Source: Hemerocallis citrina (lineage: Eukaryota > Streptophyta > Magnoliopsida > Asparagales > Asphodelaceae). Taken from it: a DNA stretch of 64,000 nt. The notes below the pieces were generated by a model. That model worked only from the letters and a program-made list of their open reading frames with translations, ran no database searches and was not told where the DNA came from. The position numbers and the translations under genes are program-made. This document shows positions 1 through 11,340 of the stretch, piece after piece. Position 1 is the stretch's first letter, and each line of letters opens with the position of its first letter. The DNA lies in NCBI GenBank assembly GCA_017893485.1, contig CM030366.1:50217065-50281064 (forward strand), read 5' to 3'.

Positions 1-31
1 CACGTGCACGTGCAAAGTGCACACTTAATTT

Positions 32-46
32 GGGGGGGGGGGGGGG
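32..46. repeat. G15 homopolymer
   Basis: An uninterrupted run of 15 G lies near the left end of the LTR. It could form a G-quadruplex or be a slippage or sequencing artefact. The equivalent position in the other family 1 copies has no such run. Confidence 0.9.
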
Positions 47-290
47 AATCCGGCTGACATTTGGAGTGGAGGGAAAGTGTAAAACTTTTGAAATTGTGTT
101 AATAGAATTAATGGGTTAGGGGACAATTAGTTAGTGTAACTACCCACTAATTAAACCTATATTAATACCCCTATCCCTACACCACTCTCCTCATCCCTTT
201 CTCTTCTTCTCCATTTTCATTTCAGAAAGCCACCACACATAATCCAGCATTCCACCTTGCCTTCACCATCACACAATCTCAATTGTATCA

Positions 291-296
<6 letters not shown>

Positions 297-325
<29 letters not shown>

Positions 326-326
326 T
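297..326. repeat. (TATG)n microsatellite
   Basis: About seven tandem TATG units lie in the LTR leader region. Small reading frames across it are repeat artefacts. Confidence 0.9.
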
Positions 327-625
327 ATCTAATAGTCCAATCCCCCTTCACATCACATTTCTATCCTTCTTTCTCTTTCGCTGTTTCCATTCCGAAAAGC
401 AAAGCCAGCAAACAAATCAAACAATCCAGCAAGCTTTACTCTTCTCCATCATACAATTGATATATATGTATATATATACACCATACGATCCAATCACCTT
501 TTCACCATTTCTCCTTTCCCCTCCCTGTTCATTCCGAAACCAAGAGCCATCCAATCCAAGCTAGCCCACTGTGTACTCCAACCTACTCCTCCACCTAATA
601 CACATACATATGTTAACCTATTTTA

Positions 626-628
<3 letters not shown>

Positions 629-702
<74 letters not shown>
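629..702. repeat. (AT)n microsatellite
   Basis: About 74 bp of perfect AT dinucleotide repeat inside the family 1 LTR. The isoleucine/tyrosine-rich frame on the minus strand here is an artefact of the repeat. Confidence 0.95.
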
Positions 703-705
<3 letters not shown>

Positions 706-1587
706 ATATGTATATATATGTGAAGAAGAGATGCTGGGTGTTGCTTGCCAAAATGAGATGGAGGTGCTGATTACTTTGCTGAGGAGAATTGGGGGAATCC
801 TTTGGTGCACAGATTTCGAGGAGCGAAACAGAGTTTCTAGGAGCTCTTATTCTAGGAGTTCAATTGAGTACAATTACAAATTCTTCAACCTTGGGTTGGT
901 GTTTCTTAAATTCTTTCAAATATAGGAGTAGAAATTGCATGGTAGATAATATATAATTTTATTCGTTAAATTTGAATTGCTATGATGAAAATTACATGCT
1001 AGTTGTTGTAGAGATTGATTGCTAAATTTTAATTAATGGGATAGATGTGAATTACAAAATTTATTGTCCGAAGTTTGTTATGATGATTGTTAGAATATTT
1101 GCATGCAAAAATATGTGCCATTTGGTAATTATGATTGTATGATGCATGATTAAAATAATAATTGAAATAATGCAAATATATGAAAAAAATGACTTTTGAT
1201 GCTAATGTGGCAAAGGAGTGAGGATTTAATCTCAGTGATATTTATTTTGTGAGTCTAGAACTTTATAAAGAAATTTTGATGAAAGACAATATTTTGTTTT
1301 GGGAAAAATTGATTATGTGTTCTAACACAATTTTGGGGAGAAAACTTGTTTTATCGGCCAAAAGAAAACTTTATAAAATTTTAAATATAATATACTATAT
1401 TGAATTTTGATGAAACATGTTTTGAAAAGAAATCAAGTTTTGAATGAGAACAAATCAATTGAAATATCAAGTTTTTAACAAACATCCTCTTGTGGAAAGT
1501 GGGTTGTCAAATTATGAAGAAATCATCGTTGCTGTTCAATATCGAAAATATATTTATGATCCACTTTAACTGTAACCTGGTGCAATC

Positions 1588-1912
1588 GATAGTCGACCGA
1601 ACTAGAGTCGACAGTCGACTGTCAAGTATTAAGTTTCGGATATTTTTTGTCAGCAGGACATTCGACTGCCTACTTTTCCACAGTCGACTGTTACTGTCTT
1701 GATTTTTGGTTCTGGAGTTTCAAAGTTTCGTAGGATAGTCGACTGACCTTTTGCCAACCATCGAATGAATTGACTGTGTTGTTTTTGAGTTTCAAAGTTT
1801 CGCAAGACAGTCGACTGGACATTTTTCCACAGTCGACTGAACTGGCATTTTGGTTCTTGAGTTTTGAGGTCTCGCAGAAAAGCCGACTGGCCGCTTTTAA
1901 TAGTCGACTGCC
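1588..1912. repeat. Minisatellite of about 72 bp built on paired GTCGACTG motifs
   Basis: Degenerate units of about 72 bp start near 1664, 1736, 1808 and 1880, with a partial earlier unit. Each unit carries two GTCGACTG or near-identical motifs about 22 bp apart, followed by a spacer resembling GAGTTTCAAAGTTTCGCA. Exact GTCGACTG occurs six times in this stretch. The same paired architecture with a different spacer occurs in the copy at 53511-57158, at an equivalent distance from the LTR 3' end. Function unknown. Confidence 0.85.
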
Positions 1913-3290
1913 ACTATCTTGGCTGATGAATTTTCCTGAGTTTGAATTTGATTTTTGACATGTGAAAGTTGAGTAAGATTAAATATGAGATTTTATGATT
2001 ATTAATACTCGATTAAGATTACGTGATTTGAACACAATGTGATAAGAGATTAAATTGATAAAGAGGCTGAGTTGACTTATATCGTGCTATGAGGTTATAA
2101 AAGAAATATTTTGGGAAAGAATTTATGAATAAAAGAAATGGAAATATTATTTTGCGATTGAATATGGAATATTGTTGATCTCTTGAAAGAGATAGTTGTT
2201 GGAATCTAGAGGGTAGGCAGGACCCTAGTGACTAGCAGTTTTATTTATGATTTTTGAGAGCTAACCATTGAGGGTTGAGCATCTCTTGAGAAGTAGCTAG
2301 GTAGGCTGATTGTCTCTTTTGTTTTGGTTTAAGTCCGGAAGGGTAAGCTAGCTCTAAGTTGTGATGATTTTCTTTTAAAACAAAAAAATTGTAAGGATTA
2401 GATACATAGTGAAGATGTGATGAAAGTAAGAGAAAAACACATGTATGAGGGCCTCGAGTCTACGGTGTGAGAGTGATTCATAGATTGCCTACTTGATGAG
2501 TCAAGTCTTGGCGTGGACACTACTCCGAAATTATCGGGATCGTGGCGACGTTTGTGGGATGTTTGATTGACTACGGGTGGTGCCATGATCCCTGACGGAG
2601 ACTGAATTGACCATAGGCTCTGCATGATGCGTCATGTTATGATGTGGGATTCTCTTCTAGGTTGTCTGGACATGGGCTCATAACTCATAGGACATCTATG
2701 ATACTTACCATAGTTACAGTAGTAGATTAAGTCATGGCGAGGGATTGAACCCTACAAGATGAAGAACGATTAAGGGCTTGCCCTCGGACCTATATACTAT
2801 GGGATGCGTAGAATCTGAACAAGTGCGCATTAGTGTCATGTAATATTAAATAACTGCATTAAGGACTAAGTGCATAGTACAACATGACATCAATAGGATA
2901 ATCCCTTTGTAGCTTTGTTTGTGATCAAGTTTGTGTTTGCTAAAGTATTTAAGAATCGTTATACTGCCTCGGCATAGCGATGATGGCCGTGTATAATATT
3001 TCGTCGGTTGTAAGCAACTGACCTGCCCACAGTTTTACCTGCAGGACTTAGAGTTACAAGAAGATATAGAGATGATCTGATACTGATGATCATTTAAATG
3101 TTAAAGTTGTTACAGTTGTATATTTGTTATTGTTGTATTTTATTTATTCCACTGCTTGTTGATGTAAAAGTCTCTGATATAATTATTGTTGAAATAAAGT
3201 TTTAAATTCCTTGTAAAAATTGTATGAAATGAAGTGTAATGATCCTGTGGAACTTCGAATTCAGTTTGTTTTGGAATTCGGGGTTTTACA

Positions 3291-4411
3291 CACTGGAGGT
3301 TACTCATGAAGGTACTAATAAGGTTAAAGAATCTAAGATATATGTTCTTGTTCAAAGGTTCGAGATGTTCCGTATGAAGGAGAACGATAATGTGTCGGAC
3401 ATGATAACACGGTTCACGGACATTAGAAACTCTCTTGTGGCCCTTGGAAAGACGTACTCGCAAGCGAAAATGGTGAGGAAAGTTCTTTGTCCCCTAACTC
3501 CCGAATGGGAGAAGAAGACCACCACCATAGAAGAAGCCAATAATTTATCACAACTCTCTCTTGAGAATCTTGTGGAAAATCTTATGGCATATGAAGTACA
3601 ACTAGAAGAACGCAAGAAGGATCTAGAACCTCAACAAACTAAGAAGAAGACACTCGCTTTCAAGGCCATGTCGGATTCCGAAGATGAAGAAGAAGATGAA
3701 GAAGAAATAGCCATGTTCACTAGAAAGTTCAAGAAATTTTTACGAAAAGGTAAATTTAATTCCATGTTTAAAGATACTAATGAACTTCCCACTTGTTTCA
3801 AGTGTAACAAGACAGGTCATATGAAGTAGGGTTGCCCATTAGAAAATGCGAAATCAAAGGAAAAGGCTCCCAACTTCAAGAAGGACAAGTACACAAAGAA
3901 CAAGTATATGAAGAAGAAGAAGTCATATCAAGTAACTTGGGATGATAGTGACTCTTCATCGGAAGAAGAGAATGAGGAGTCAAACGAAGTAGCGAATGTA
4001 TGTTTCATGGCTACACAAAACGATGTAAGTGGAAACTTTGATTCAAATGACTTATTAGATGCTTCCAATGAAGTTTTTCAAGAACTTAAGAAGGAGAAAA
4101 TTAGAGTTAAAAATTTAGAGAAAGTCAATCAAACACTTTCTCAAGAAAATCTTGACTTAAATGTTGAAGTCAAATCATTAAATTCTCGACTTTCAAATTT
4201 GGATGTAGATCTTGTATCTCTTAAGAAAAATTATGAAGACATATCCACTAATGTATCTAAATTTAACAAAGGAAAGGAGAATTTAAATGAAGTTCTCCAA
4301 AATCGAGTTCAATCTAATAAAAGATTTGGACTTGATTTTCAAAAGACTCTTGAAAAACATCATTCTTCTAAGACTGATTCTATTTTTCTGTGTGAAGAAC
4401 AAATGATATGA
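3291..4411 (+). pseudogene. Copia gag fragment (UBN2-type gag and zinc knuckle)
   Basis: The frame begins within gag at residues TLEVTHEGTN, directly after the inserted LTR. It continues through a typical Copia gag helical domain (RFTDIRNSLVALGK, LSLENLVENLMAYE) and an acidic stretch rich in D and E. It reaches a CCHC zinc knuckle starting CFKCNKTGHMK, where an in-frame TAG at 3827-3829 replaces a residue just before the final GC, and the same frame then continues. Downstream is a Lys/Ser/Glu-rich linker and a coiled-coil-like segment (about 4060-4370). Gag would form the virus-like particle and bind the RNA. The N-terminal part is upstream of the inserted LTR and outside the window. The stop and the missing start make it a pseudogene. 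Confidence 0.85.
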
Positions 4412-4456
4412 GTTTTTTGAGAAACCAAAAACTATTGTTTTCCATGAAAATAGTAA

Positions 4457-4856
4457 GGTAGTGTTCTTTTTCTCCTCTTATAAGGGATTTACCTCTTGTA
4501 AGAGGTGGTCCACCTCTTACAAGAGTTTTTTTAGCGTTCTTTTTTTTACCTCTTATAAGACATTTTCTTCAAAATCTCTTATAAGCCTAAAAGACTTCTA
4601 GTAGCCTTTTTCAAATTCTTATAAGACTTCTATCACTTAAAAAGTCTATATTACCCCAAAGTCTATGTTATAATTGTTACTAATTAAACTAGTTTATATA
4701 TTAGTCTATAATAGCCCGGAATATGCTATCCTAGAAAAAGTGTAATCATATACGTAGTTGACTGTAATATGCTATCCTAGAAAAAGTGTGGGAATTCATT
4801 CTTCACAATCTCGAACAATTATGTTAGGGATGCTGTCAAAACACTGTTTTATTTAA

Positions 4857-4917
<61 letters not shown>

Positions 4918-6341
4918 CGTCCAGTAAGTACATTACTTGAGTTGTGGCTAATTCTTTCCAATCCATGGCTAATTCTTAAAAGTATTCATCTCCTTCTTGT
5001 ATTGCATGCACTGTGTTTGCCGAAATGCCAGCTCCAAAGTTGCATTTTTTTTGCCCATGTTTTAAAACTATATATAAGTAGTAAACATGCATAGAGGTTT
5101 TGTATGCCACTCACATATTACTGCTACATATGTTACCAGTTTACAACACTTTCTTTTTTTAGCTCTCTTTTCTAACCTCGATGCGCATGTTTCCTTTACT
5201 AGTACTATAGACAGTTGTTCGTAGAAATAAGCTTTTAACTTCACTTTACGTACTGATAGTTATTGATTACGAGAAGTTTAATTGGTTAGAGGAAAAGAAG
5301 GTTACTTAAGGACTTGAGAGATTAAAACACAGAGAAATCGTCAACTGAAATGAACACGACTGTGTGTCCTCTCCTTTTTTTTTCCTTCTCCTACAAAGTT
5401 TGCGTCTGGTAGAATATTACTGGTGTAATCGTTAACGCTATTGATGAAATTATGCTCAGTAATTGTAAGGGTGATAATTACTTTTATAAATCTAGGGATT
5501 CGATGCCAGACATCGTCGGAATTATTTTTAAAAATATATATATTTATAAAGACGTGCATCGTATGTGTAAATTACTAGTACTCATAATGGAAGATGAAGA
5601 AAATAAGTCCACCTGTTTACTCAAAGAAGAAAAATAATAAAATAAAAAACATTCTCTATGTCTTGTGATACGTGCTTGGGGATGTAAAAATTAATAAGAA
5701 TTCTTCTTTAAAAGTGCAAGTTGAATATAGCTCATACCGGTTCTTTTACTCCATTGCTGATATCTTCTACTACTATCAATTAACCTTGAATGCTAGCTGT
5801 TCTTTGTATTTTTTTATTTCTTTTACGTCAATCTTTTCACCCAGTTTTTGATTCTTGAGTTTTATTAGACGCGCAGCTATAGATGCCTGGAGAGTAATGT
5901 ATTCTACGAATGCAGTAGCAGTGGAAATTATATATTAGCCCATTGACCTTAATTTCTTTTTATCCAACTTCTATGAAACAAATTATTTATATTTATACAT
6001 ACTAATTTTCATACTAATTAAAAGTCTATAGTAGCCCAGAATTATAATTGATGATTTACACTGATTTGTGAATTTAACTTGCAATTAAACTAGTTTATAT
6101 ATTAGTAATTTGAACTTATCTTTTCTTGTCCTTCTTCTCACTATTTTTATACTTTGGGGGTAATATAGACTTTGGGGTAATATAGACTCTTGTAAGAGGT
6201 GAAAAAAGAACATAAATCGCTTATAAGAGGTTCTTATAAGAGGTTATTTTTATATAAAAAGAACACCTCAAAAAGAGGCTCTTACTGTAAATCTCTTATA
6301 AGAGGTTACCTCTTATAAGAGGCAAAAAAAAGAACAGTACC
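4457..6341. mobile_element. Non-autonomous PIF/Harbinger-like DNA transposon, about 1.9 kb
   Basis: Terminal inverted repeats start GGTAGTGTTCTTTTT on the left and GGTACTGTTCTTTTT in reverse complement on the right. The element is flanked by TAA on both sides (4454-4456 and 6342-6344), the 3-bp target preferred by PIF/Harbinger elements. The ends extend inward as about 200 bp of imperfect inverted repeat containing several copies of the palindrome CCTCTTATAAGAGG and a shared AGTCTATATTACCCC block. The interior is AT-rich, with an (AT)n run and no recognisable transposase, so it would need a transposase in trans. It sits in the Copia gag-protease region. Confidence 0.8.
4859..4914. repeat. (AT)n microsatellite
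   Basis: About 56 bp of AT repeat inside the Harbinger-like element. Confidence 0.95.
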
Positions 6342-6344
6342 TAA

Positions 6345-7053
6345 TTCTGTAGTTCAGGACCAGTCGACTGAACCCTAATGTCAGTCGTCTGTCTAGAGAT
6401 TTGGAGTCTTATTCAAAGAGACGAAAACCTCAGATAAGTCGACCTATTTCACCTCCTAGTCGACTGACTTCTCATAACAATCGACTGAAAGGTACAATAA
6501 AGTTGACTGGACAGACTAAAAACATTTGGGTTCCAGTCAACCTGAGTCTAAACGATAGAATTACTTATATAATTTCTTATGTTCTTAATGTATGTAATTC
6601 TGTAAATTATATTCCTGCTTTTGGTGGTAAATCAAACTCACATTGGGTTTGGTTTACCAAAAACTAATCCCTTTCGGACCCAATGAAAAAGGTACCATAT
6701 TCACAATGCTTATTTTATAGGTACCTAAAAGAGAACGTTGGATACTTGACAGCGGATGCTCTAGGCATATGACTGGTCATGCTAATCTTCTTTCTTCCAT
6801 ACAAGAGATAAATGGAGGAACAGTCACATTCGGTGACAACAACAAAGGAAAGGTTATTGGCATAGGCATGGTCGGTAAGATCACTACCCTTACTATAGAA
6901 GAAGTATTTCGAGTTAGTGGACTAAAGCATAATCTGTTAAATATTAGCCAACTTTGTGATAAGGGATATAAAATTATTTTTGAAAAAGATGCATGTTTAA
7001 TATACGATTCATCTATGCAAAATGTTATTTTTCAAGGTTGTTACATACTATAA
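6345..7053 (+). pseudogene. Copia linker and aspartic protease region
   Basis: After the DNA transposon the Copia frame resumes with a Ser/Arg-rich linker (6401-6667) containing several GTCGACTG-like motifs. The linker ends in a stop. The protease follows with the hallmark WILDSGCSRHMTG, whose catalytic Asp-Ser-Gly is encoded at 6748-6756. Then come the typical downstream blocks GLKHNLLNISQLCDKGY and an ending near NVIFQGCYIL. The protease would process the Gag-Pol polyprotein. The pre-integrase zinc-finger region that should follow is missing and is replaced by foreign Gypsy sequence. Stops between linker and protease show decay. Confidence 0.85.
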
Positions 7054-7295
7054 TTATATTAATTGCATGACAAATACGATTGGGTTTGGAATTATGAATG
7101 AATAATTGCACTGGAGAAAGTGAGTATGCTTTATTTTACTTTATTTGCTATTGTTTATATTTTTAATTGAAATTTTGATGCTTGCATGATGAAATCTTTT
7201 GGTGTGATGAGTTGAGTTTATTATTGATTATATTCCTTTATTCATGGTTTTACTTTTTGCTCGAGGACAAGCAAAATATTAATTTTGGGAGTATT

Positions 7296-9008
7296 TGATG
7301 TGTCTAATTTTTATATAATTATTTGTACTCATCTACCGATAAAAATTGCTTGCATTCGTTCATATTGTTTATAATTCATCTTATTTCCATAAGTTTCAAG
7401 TAATTAATTATTTTTGAAGGAATAAGATTTTTGATGCAAAATGAGAAGATTTTCGTTAAAAAAAATCAACAAATAAAACAAACAGAATGATTTATTAATT
7501 TTTATTGATTTTTTGAATTTTAAATTTTACAATTTGACTTTGTAAAAAGCAAAATATAAATTTTAATTTTCCAATTGAGCTGAAAGTGCAATAAACAATT
7601 TTAAAAGGGTTTAAAGGAGCTAATATGGTTTTTAGTTAGTTTAATTAATTTTAAACAAATTAATTTTATTTTTATTTTTATTTTTAAATCCTAATTTCTT
7701 ATTTTATTTTGTGTATGTAGCACGTGTTTGAAGAAAAAGAAAGAGAAGAAAAAGGAGCAAGAAATAAAGATCAAATTAAAGAAGGATGAAAATAAATAAA
7801 GATATGGATTTTTCTGCAAAAGTGAACCCTAATTCCTACGTCTCCTATCTTATAAATACAACAGCAAATTGAAGAAAGAGGGCAACGCTGAACGAAGGGA
7901 GAGAGCGATGGATGATTCCTAATCATTATAAACAATAAAAAATAAAATAAAATGAAAAGAAAAAAACGAAACCCAAGAGACCAGAACTTCTGTATCTGGC
8001 GTGTTGTCCCAAGACGACAGAGGCAAAGCAGGGCCACCTGCTAATCTGGCGCTCGATCATCAAGACAGAGGGACAGAGAGAGAGAGCAGGCAACGTCAAC
8101 GCTTGACGTCAGCGAGGAAAGCGACGCGCTGACGTGGCGTGCGTGTCCCGAGCCAGGCTGACGTCAGCACGACGCGCGGCTCAGAAATGACAGACAAAGG
8201 AGAGAGAAGGACTTGTTTGGGCACGCTTTTTGAGGCTGTTCAGTTTGCAATTTCTTCTAAAAAACAGTCCCTTTTTGTATATCTTTTAATCCAAGACAGT
8301 GTTTGTTAGTTGCAAAACCGTTATGAACTAATTTTACTTTTCTAGGTCTACGATGTAGTCTAGTTTTGAGAACACAATTTTAATTCCATATTATTTTTCT
8401 ATTTTTCCATGGTTGTGTGTTTGATTTTTATTCTTAATGCGTACAGTTGGTGGGCAGACATTTGTATGATCTATTCAATCATGAAGAGACAGAACTGGTA
8501 ATTTGTGATTAATAAAAATTAAACATTGTTACAAGAGCGAATTGCTGTTAATGTGACCGTTAAGAAATCCATAGATCTTAATGAATTTTCAATTGGTAAT
8601 TTGTGCATGAACTATGACAAATAATTAGTTGAGAATAATTTTGATATTTCTCGAGAGAGAATATTGAATAATTTGGGGATTTTGGTCTACAACTTAAAAA
8701 AATAATCTTTTTATTCATATGGAACTATAAATTATGTGTGATTAACTAGGTGAAATCAAAAGTCCTAGAACTAATTTTGCCATTAACAAATCATAAAAAT
8801 TTCAGATTCCGCACCTCTTAATTAATTTAGTTATATTTTTAGAGTAATTTAATTTATTTTTTTATTTATTAAATTTCGATTTTCCAAATAGTAGTTAATC
8901 TAGTAATATCGGTACTCAATAAAATAATTTGTCCCTGTGGGTTCGACACTATTTTCACTTAACTATACTACTTGTTGCGATTTTGTACACTTGCAAAAAT
9001 TCACATCA
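7296..9008 (+). repeat. LTR of the truncated Gypsy element
   Basis: The LTR runs from TGATGTG to CACATCA, a 7-bp terminal inverted repeat, and is about 1.7 kb long. A TATA box (TATAAATA, 7851-7858) is followed by a leader that becomes GC-richer around 8040-8190. The last 80 bp contains CCCTGTGGGTTCGACAC, a motif I associate with LTR ends of some plant Gypsy elements. No coding sequence is seen. Confidence 0.75.
7851..7858 (+). promoter_or_regulatory. TATA box of the 7296-9008 LTR
   Basis: TATAAATA lies about 555 bp into the LTR, in the orientation expected for transcription of the Gypsy element. Inferred from sequence only. Confidence 0.5.
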
Positions 9009-9956
9009 AAGTCAAATCTACTTTTAAGACAAAAGAAATGATTTCTACTAGTAGGCCTCTCGAATTAATCCATATGGATTTATTTGGTCATACTATAGTC
9101 GCTTTTTAAATAAGAGTAGATATGCATATATTTTAGTAGATGATTTTTCAAGATTTACATGGGTTTTCTTTTTAAGACATAAATATGATGCCTTTGAAGA
9201 ATTTATAAATTTCTTCAAACGAATTCAAAATAAAAAATCTCTAACCATAGTCACTATTAGAAGTGATCATGGTGGAGAATTTGAGAATGAAATGTTTTTA
9301 GAGTATTGCAACAAGAATGGTATAATACATTCATTTGCATTTCTTAGAGCTTCACCACAAAATAGAGTGGTAGAAAGAAAGAATAGGACATTGCAAAAGT
9401 GTGCACGTACTATGCTTGTTGAAAGCAATTTGCCTAAGTACTTTTGGACTGAAGCTGTTTCTGCAGAATGTTTTGTTTTAAATAAAATATTGATTAGGCC
9501 TAAGCTTAAGAAAACTTGTTATGAACTATTCTATGAAAAAATTCCTAAAGTATCATATTTTAAAGTATTTGGATGTAAGTGTTTCATACTAAACACTAAA
9601 GATAATTTAGATAAATTTGATGCTAGATTTAATGAAGGTATCTTCATTGGATACTCATATAGGAGTAAGGCATATAGAATTTTCAATAAGTCAACTTTGA
9701 CTATTGAAGAATCTATGCATGTTTCATTTGATGAATCCTTACCTTCATATACTGTTATTAAAGATGATGAAATTGAATCATCACATGTAAATAACATTAT
9801 TAAATCACTAGAGCAAACTACCCTAGACAAGTCGACTGATAAGGATCTCAAGTCGACTGATGTGAATCAGTCGGCTGATGGACTTGTTAAGTCGACTGAT
9901 CCTGTTGTGATGACTCAAACTTTACCAAAAGCATTTGTTGAAGTTAGAGGCTCATG
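9009..9956 (+). pseudogene. Copia integrase
   Basis: The frame resumes at the end of the pre-integrase zinc-finger region and continues with PLELIHMDLFG. After a frameshift near 9105, the catalytic core follows: LVDDFSRFTWVFF, RSDHGGEFEN (second Asp) and SPQNRVVERKNRTL (catalytic Glu), the DDE signature of retroviral integrases. Beyond it come the Copia-specific motif FGCKCF and the block FIGYSYRSKAYRIFN. The region after the core contains four K-S-T-D-like tetrapeptides encoded by AAGTCGACTGAT repeats (9829-9902). Integrase inserts the cDNA into host DNA. The HHCC zinc finger is largely missing and the frame is shifted, so the enzyme is dead. Confidence 0.9.
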
Positions 9957-10478
9957 ACTTAATAATTGGAGACATTTCACGTGGTATTCAAACAAGATCT
10001 CATGTTAACATGATTTCTCATACGGCTTTCTTGTCGGATTTAAAATCGAAGAATATACAAGAAGCTTGTGAGAATGAATTTTGGATAAATGCCATGCAAG
10101 ATGAACTTAACCAATTTATAAGAAATGATGTATGAGATCTAGTTCCATGACCTCCTGATCATACTATAATTAGTACCATATGGGTATTTAAGAATAAGTT
10201 AGATGAATCAGGACAAGTCGTTAGGAACAAGGCCAGATTAGTTGCTCAAGGATATAATCAAGAAGAAGCAATCGATTTTGTTGAAACGTATGCTCCTGTT
10301 GCTAGACTAGAATCAATTAGGATCTTATTATCTTTTGCATGTTTTATGAATTTTACACTTTTCCAAATGGATGTTAAAAGTGCTGCATCCACCCGGTTTC
10401 GAACATGAACAATTCCCAAACCACGTTTTTAAATTGAAAAAGGCTTTATATGGTCTCAAACAAGCACCTCGTCACATG
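9957..10478 (+). pseudogene. Copia reverse transcriptase, deleted in the catalytic core
   Basis: Recognisable blocks in order are ACENEFWINAMQDELNQF, KARLVAQGYNQ, FVETYAPVARLESIR, FQMDVKSA and, after a frameshift at about 10376, KKALYGLKQAPR. The sequence then jumps straight to MGELNYFLGLQIK. In intact Copia RT about 70 residues lie between these blocks, including the catalytic YVDD motif, and all of this is absent (junction about 10472-10480). About a dozen residues after DVKSA are also missing, together with a reading-frame change. The RT therefore cannot work. Confidence 0.9.
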
Positions 10479-11340
10479 GGTGAACTCAATTATTTCCTTG
10501 GATTACAAATAAAGCAGTCACAAAATGGCATATTTATTAATCACGGAAAATATGCTAAGGAATTACTCAAACGGTTTGGCATGGATAGCACTGGTAGTAA
10601 GACCACACCTATGGCTACTACTACTACACTTGATAAAGATGTTTTAGGTAAGAGTGTCGATCAAAAACTCTATCGAGGTATGATTGGCTCACTCTTATAT
10701 ATAACTGCTAGTAGACCAGATATTATGTTTATTGTATGTTTGTGTGCTAGATATCAGTCGAAATCCCAAAGAATCTCACTTAAAAGCTGTGAAACATATT
10801 TTAAGATACATTAAAGGCATGTCGGAATTTGGTTTATTTTATCAACGCACCGATAATTTTCAACTTTTGTCGTATAGTGACGATGATTTTGCTAGTAGTA
10901 AAACTGATCGTAAAAGTACTAGTGGAACTTGTCACTTTTTGGGATATTCACTAGTATCTTGGTGCAGTAAAAAGCAAAATTCGGTATCCCTACCTACTAT
11001 AGAAGCTGAATATATTGATGCAAGTTTGGCTTGTGCCCAAATTTTGTGGATGAAACAAACTTTATTGGATTATGGTATTTCATTTTCGAAACCTGCTATG
11101 ATGTGTGATAATACCAGTGCTATCAATCTATCTAAAAATCTGGTTCAACACTCACGAACAAAATATATTGATATTCGACATTATTTTCTACGTGATCATA
11201 TTTTAAAGGGAGATATAACTTTGAATTTTATTTCTACTCATAAACAAGTAGCTGATATATTTACCAAACCATTTATGGAAGACACTTTTATCAACTTTAG
11301 AAGAGAACTAGGAATTTGCTGTTTTCATGACATTTCTTGA
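10479..11340 (+). pseudogene. Copia RT connection and RNase H
   Basis: The segment begins with MGELNYFLGLQIKQSQNG, continues through the block ending IGSLLYITASRPDIMF, and after one frameshift near 10740 enters RNase H. Hallmarks are the YSDDDFA region, RKSTSGTCHFLG, the IEAEY acidic motif, MMCDNTSAINLSKN and the terminal TKYIDIRHYFLRDHI. It ends at the stop 11338-11340 with a C-terminus typical of Copia polyproteins. RNase H degrades the RNA strand during reverse transcription. Apart from the frameshift it is the best preserved Copia domain in the window. Confidence 0.9.

Larger units (their letters stand above)
1..3290 (+). repeat. Family 1 LTR, copy a (left end just outside the window)
   Basis: This is a nearly complete LTR of about 3.3 kb with no retroelement coding sequence. 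Its right end, GAATTCGGGGTTTTACA, matches in reverse complement the TGTAACACCCCGAATTC terminus of the copy at 27250. The first bases (CACGTGCACGTGCAAA) match sequence lying 30-60 bp inside the other terminus of that copy, so the left end should be only some tens of bases off-window. A block at about 2700-2830 (GGCGAGGGATTGAACCC, TTGCCCTCGGACC) recurs in the copies at 27250 and 47491. A weak TATA-like site is at 158-171. The LTR ends exactly inside the Copia gag reading frame, so it is an insertion into that element. Solo LTR formation is inferred, because no internal region is attached. Confidence 0.85.
7054..9008 (+). mobile_element. Truncated Gypsy 3' end with LTR, inserted in Copia pol
   Basis: Positions 7054-7295 resemble the 3' untranslated tail of a Gypsy element: CTCGAGGACAAGC at about 7260, then a purine-rich TTTTGGGAGTATT directly before TGATGTG. 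The LTR follows. No gag or pol of this element remains. On the right, Copia integrase resumes exactly after CACATCA. On the left, the Copia zinc-finger region is lost, so the left junction (about 7040-7100) is a deletion breakpoint and not an integration end. The lineage is uncertain; the tail style resembles Athila or related Gypsy elements. Confidence 0.65.

Noticed and set aside
613..810. Ile/Tyr-rich small protein on the minus strand
   Set aside because: Produced entirely by the AT microsatellite.
1588..1912. CRISPR array
   Set aside because: The repeats are degenerate, the spacers are themselves repeated, there are no cas genes and the context is a plant LTR.
9531..9851. 106-residue frame opposite to the Copia integrase
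   Set aside because: Shadow of the integrase coding strand with no independent support.
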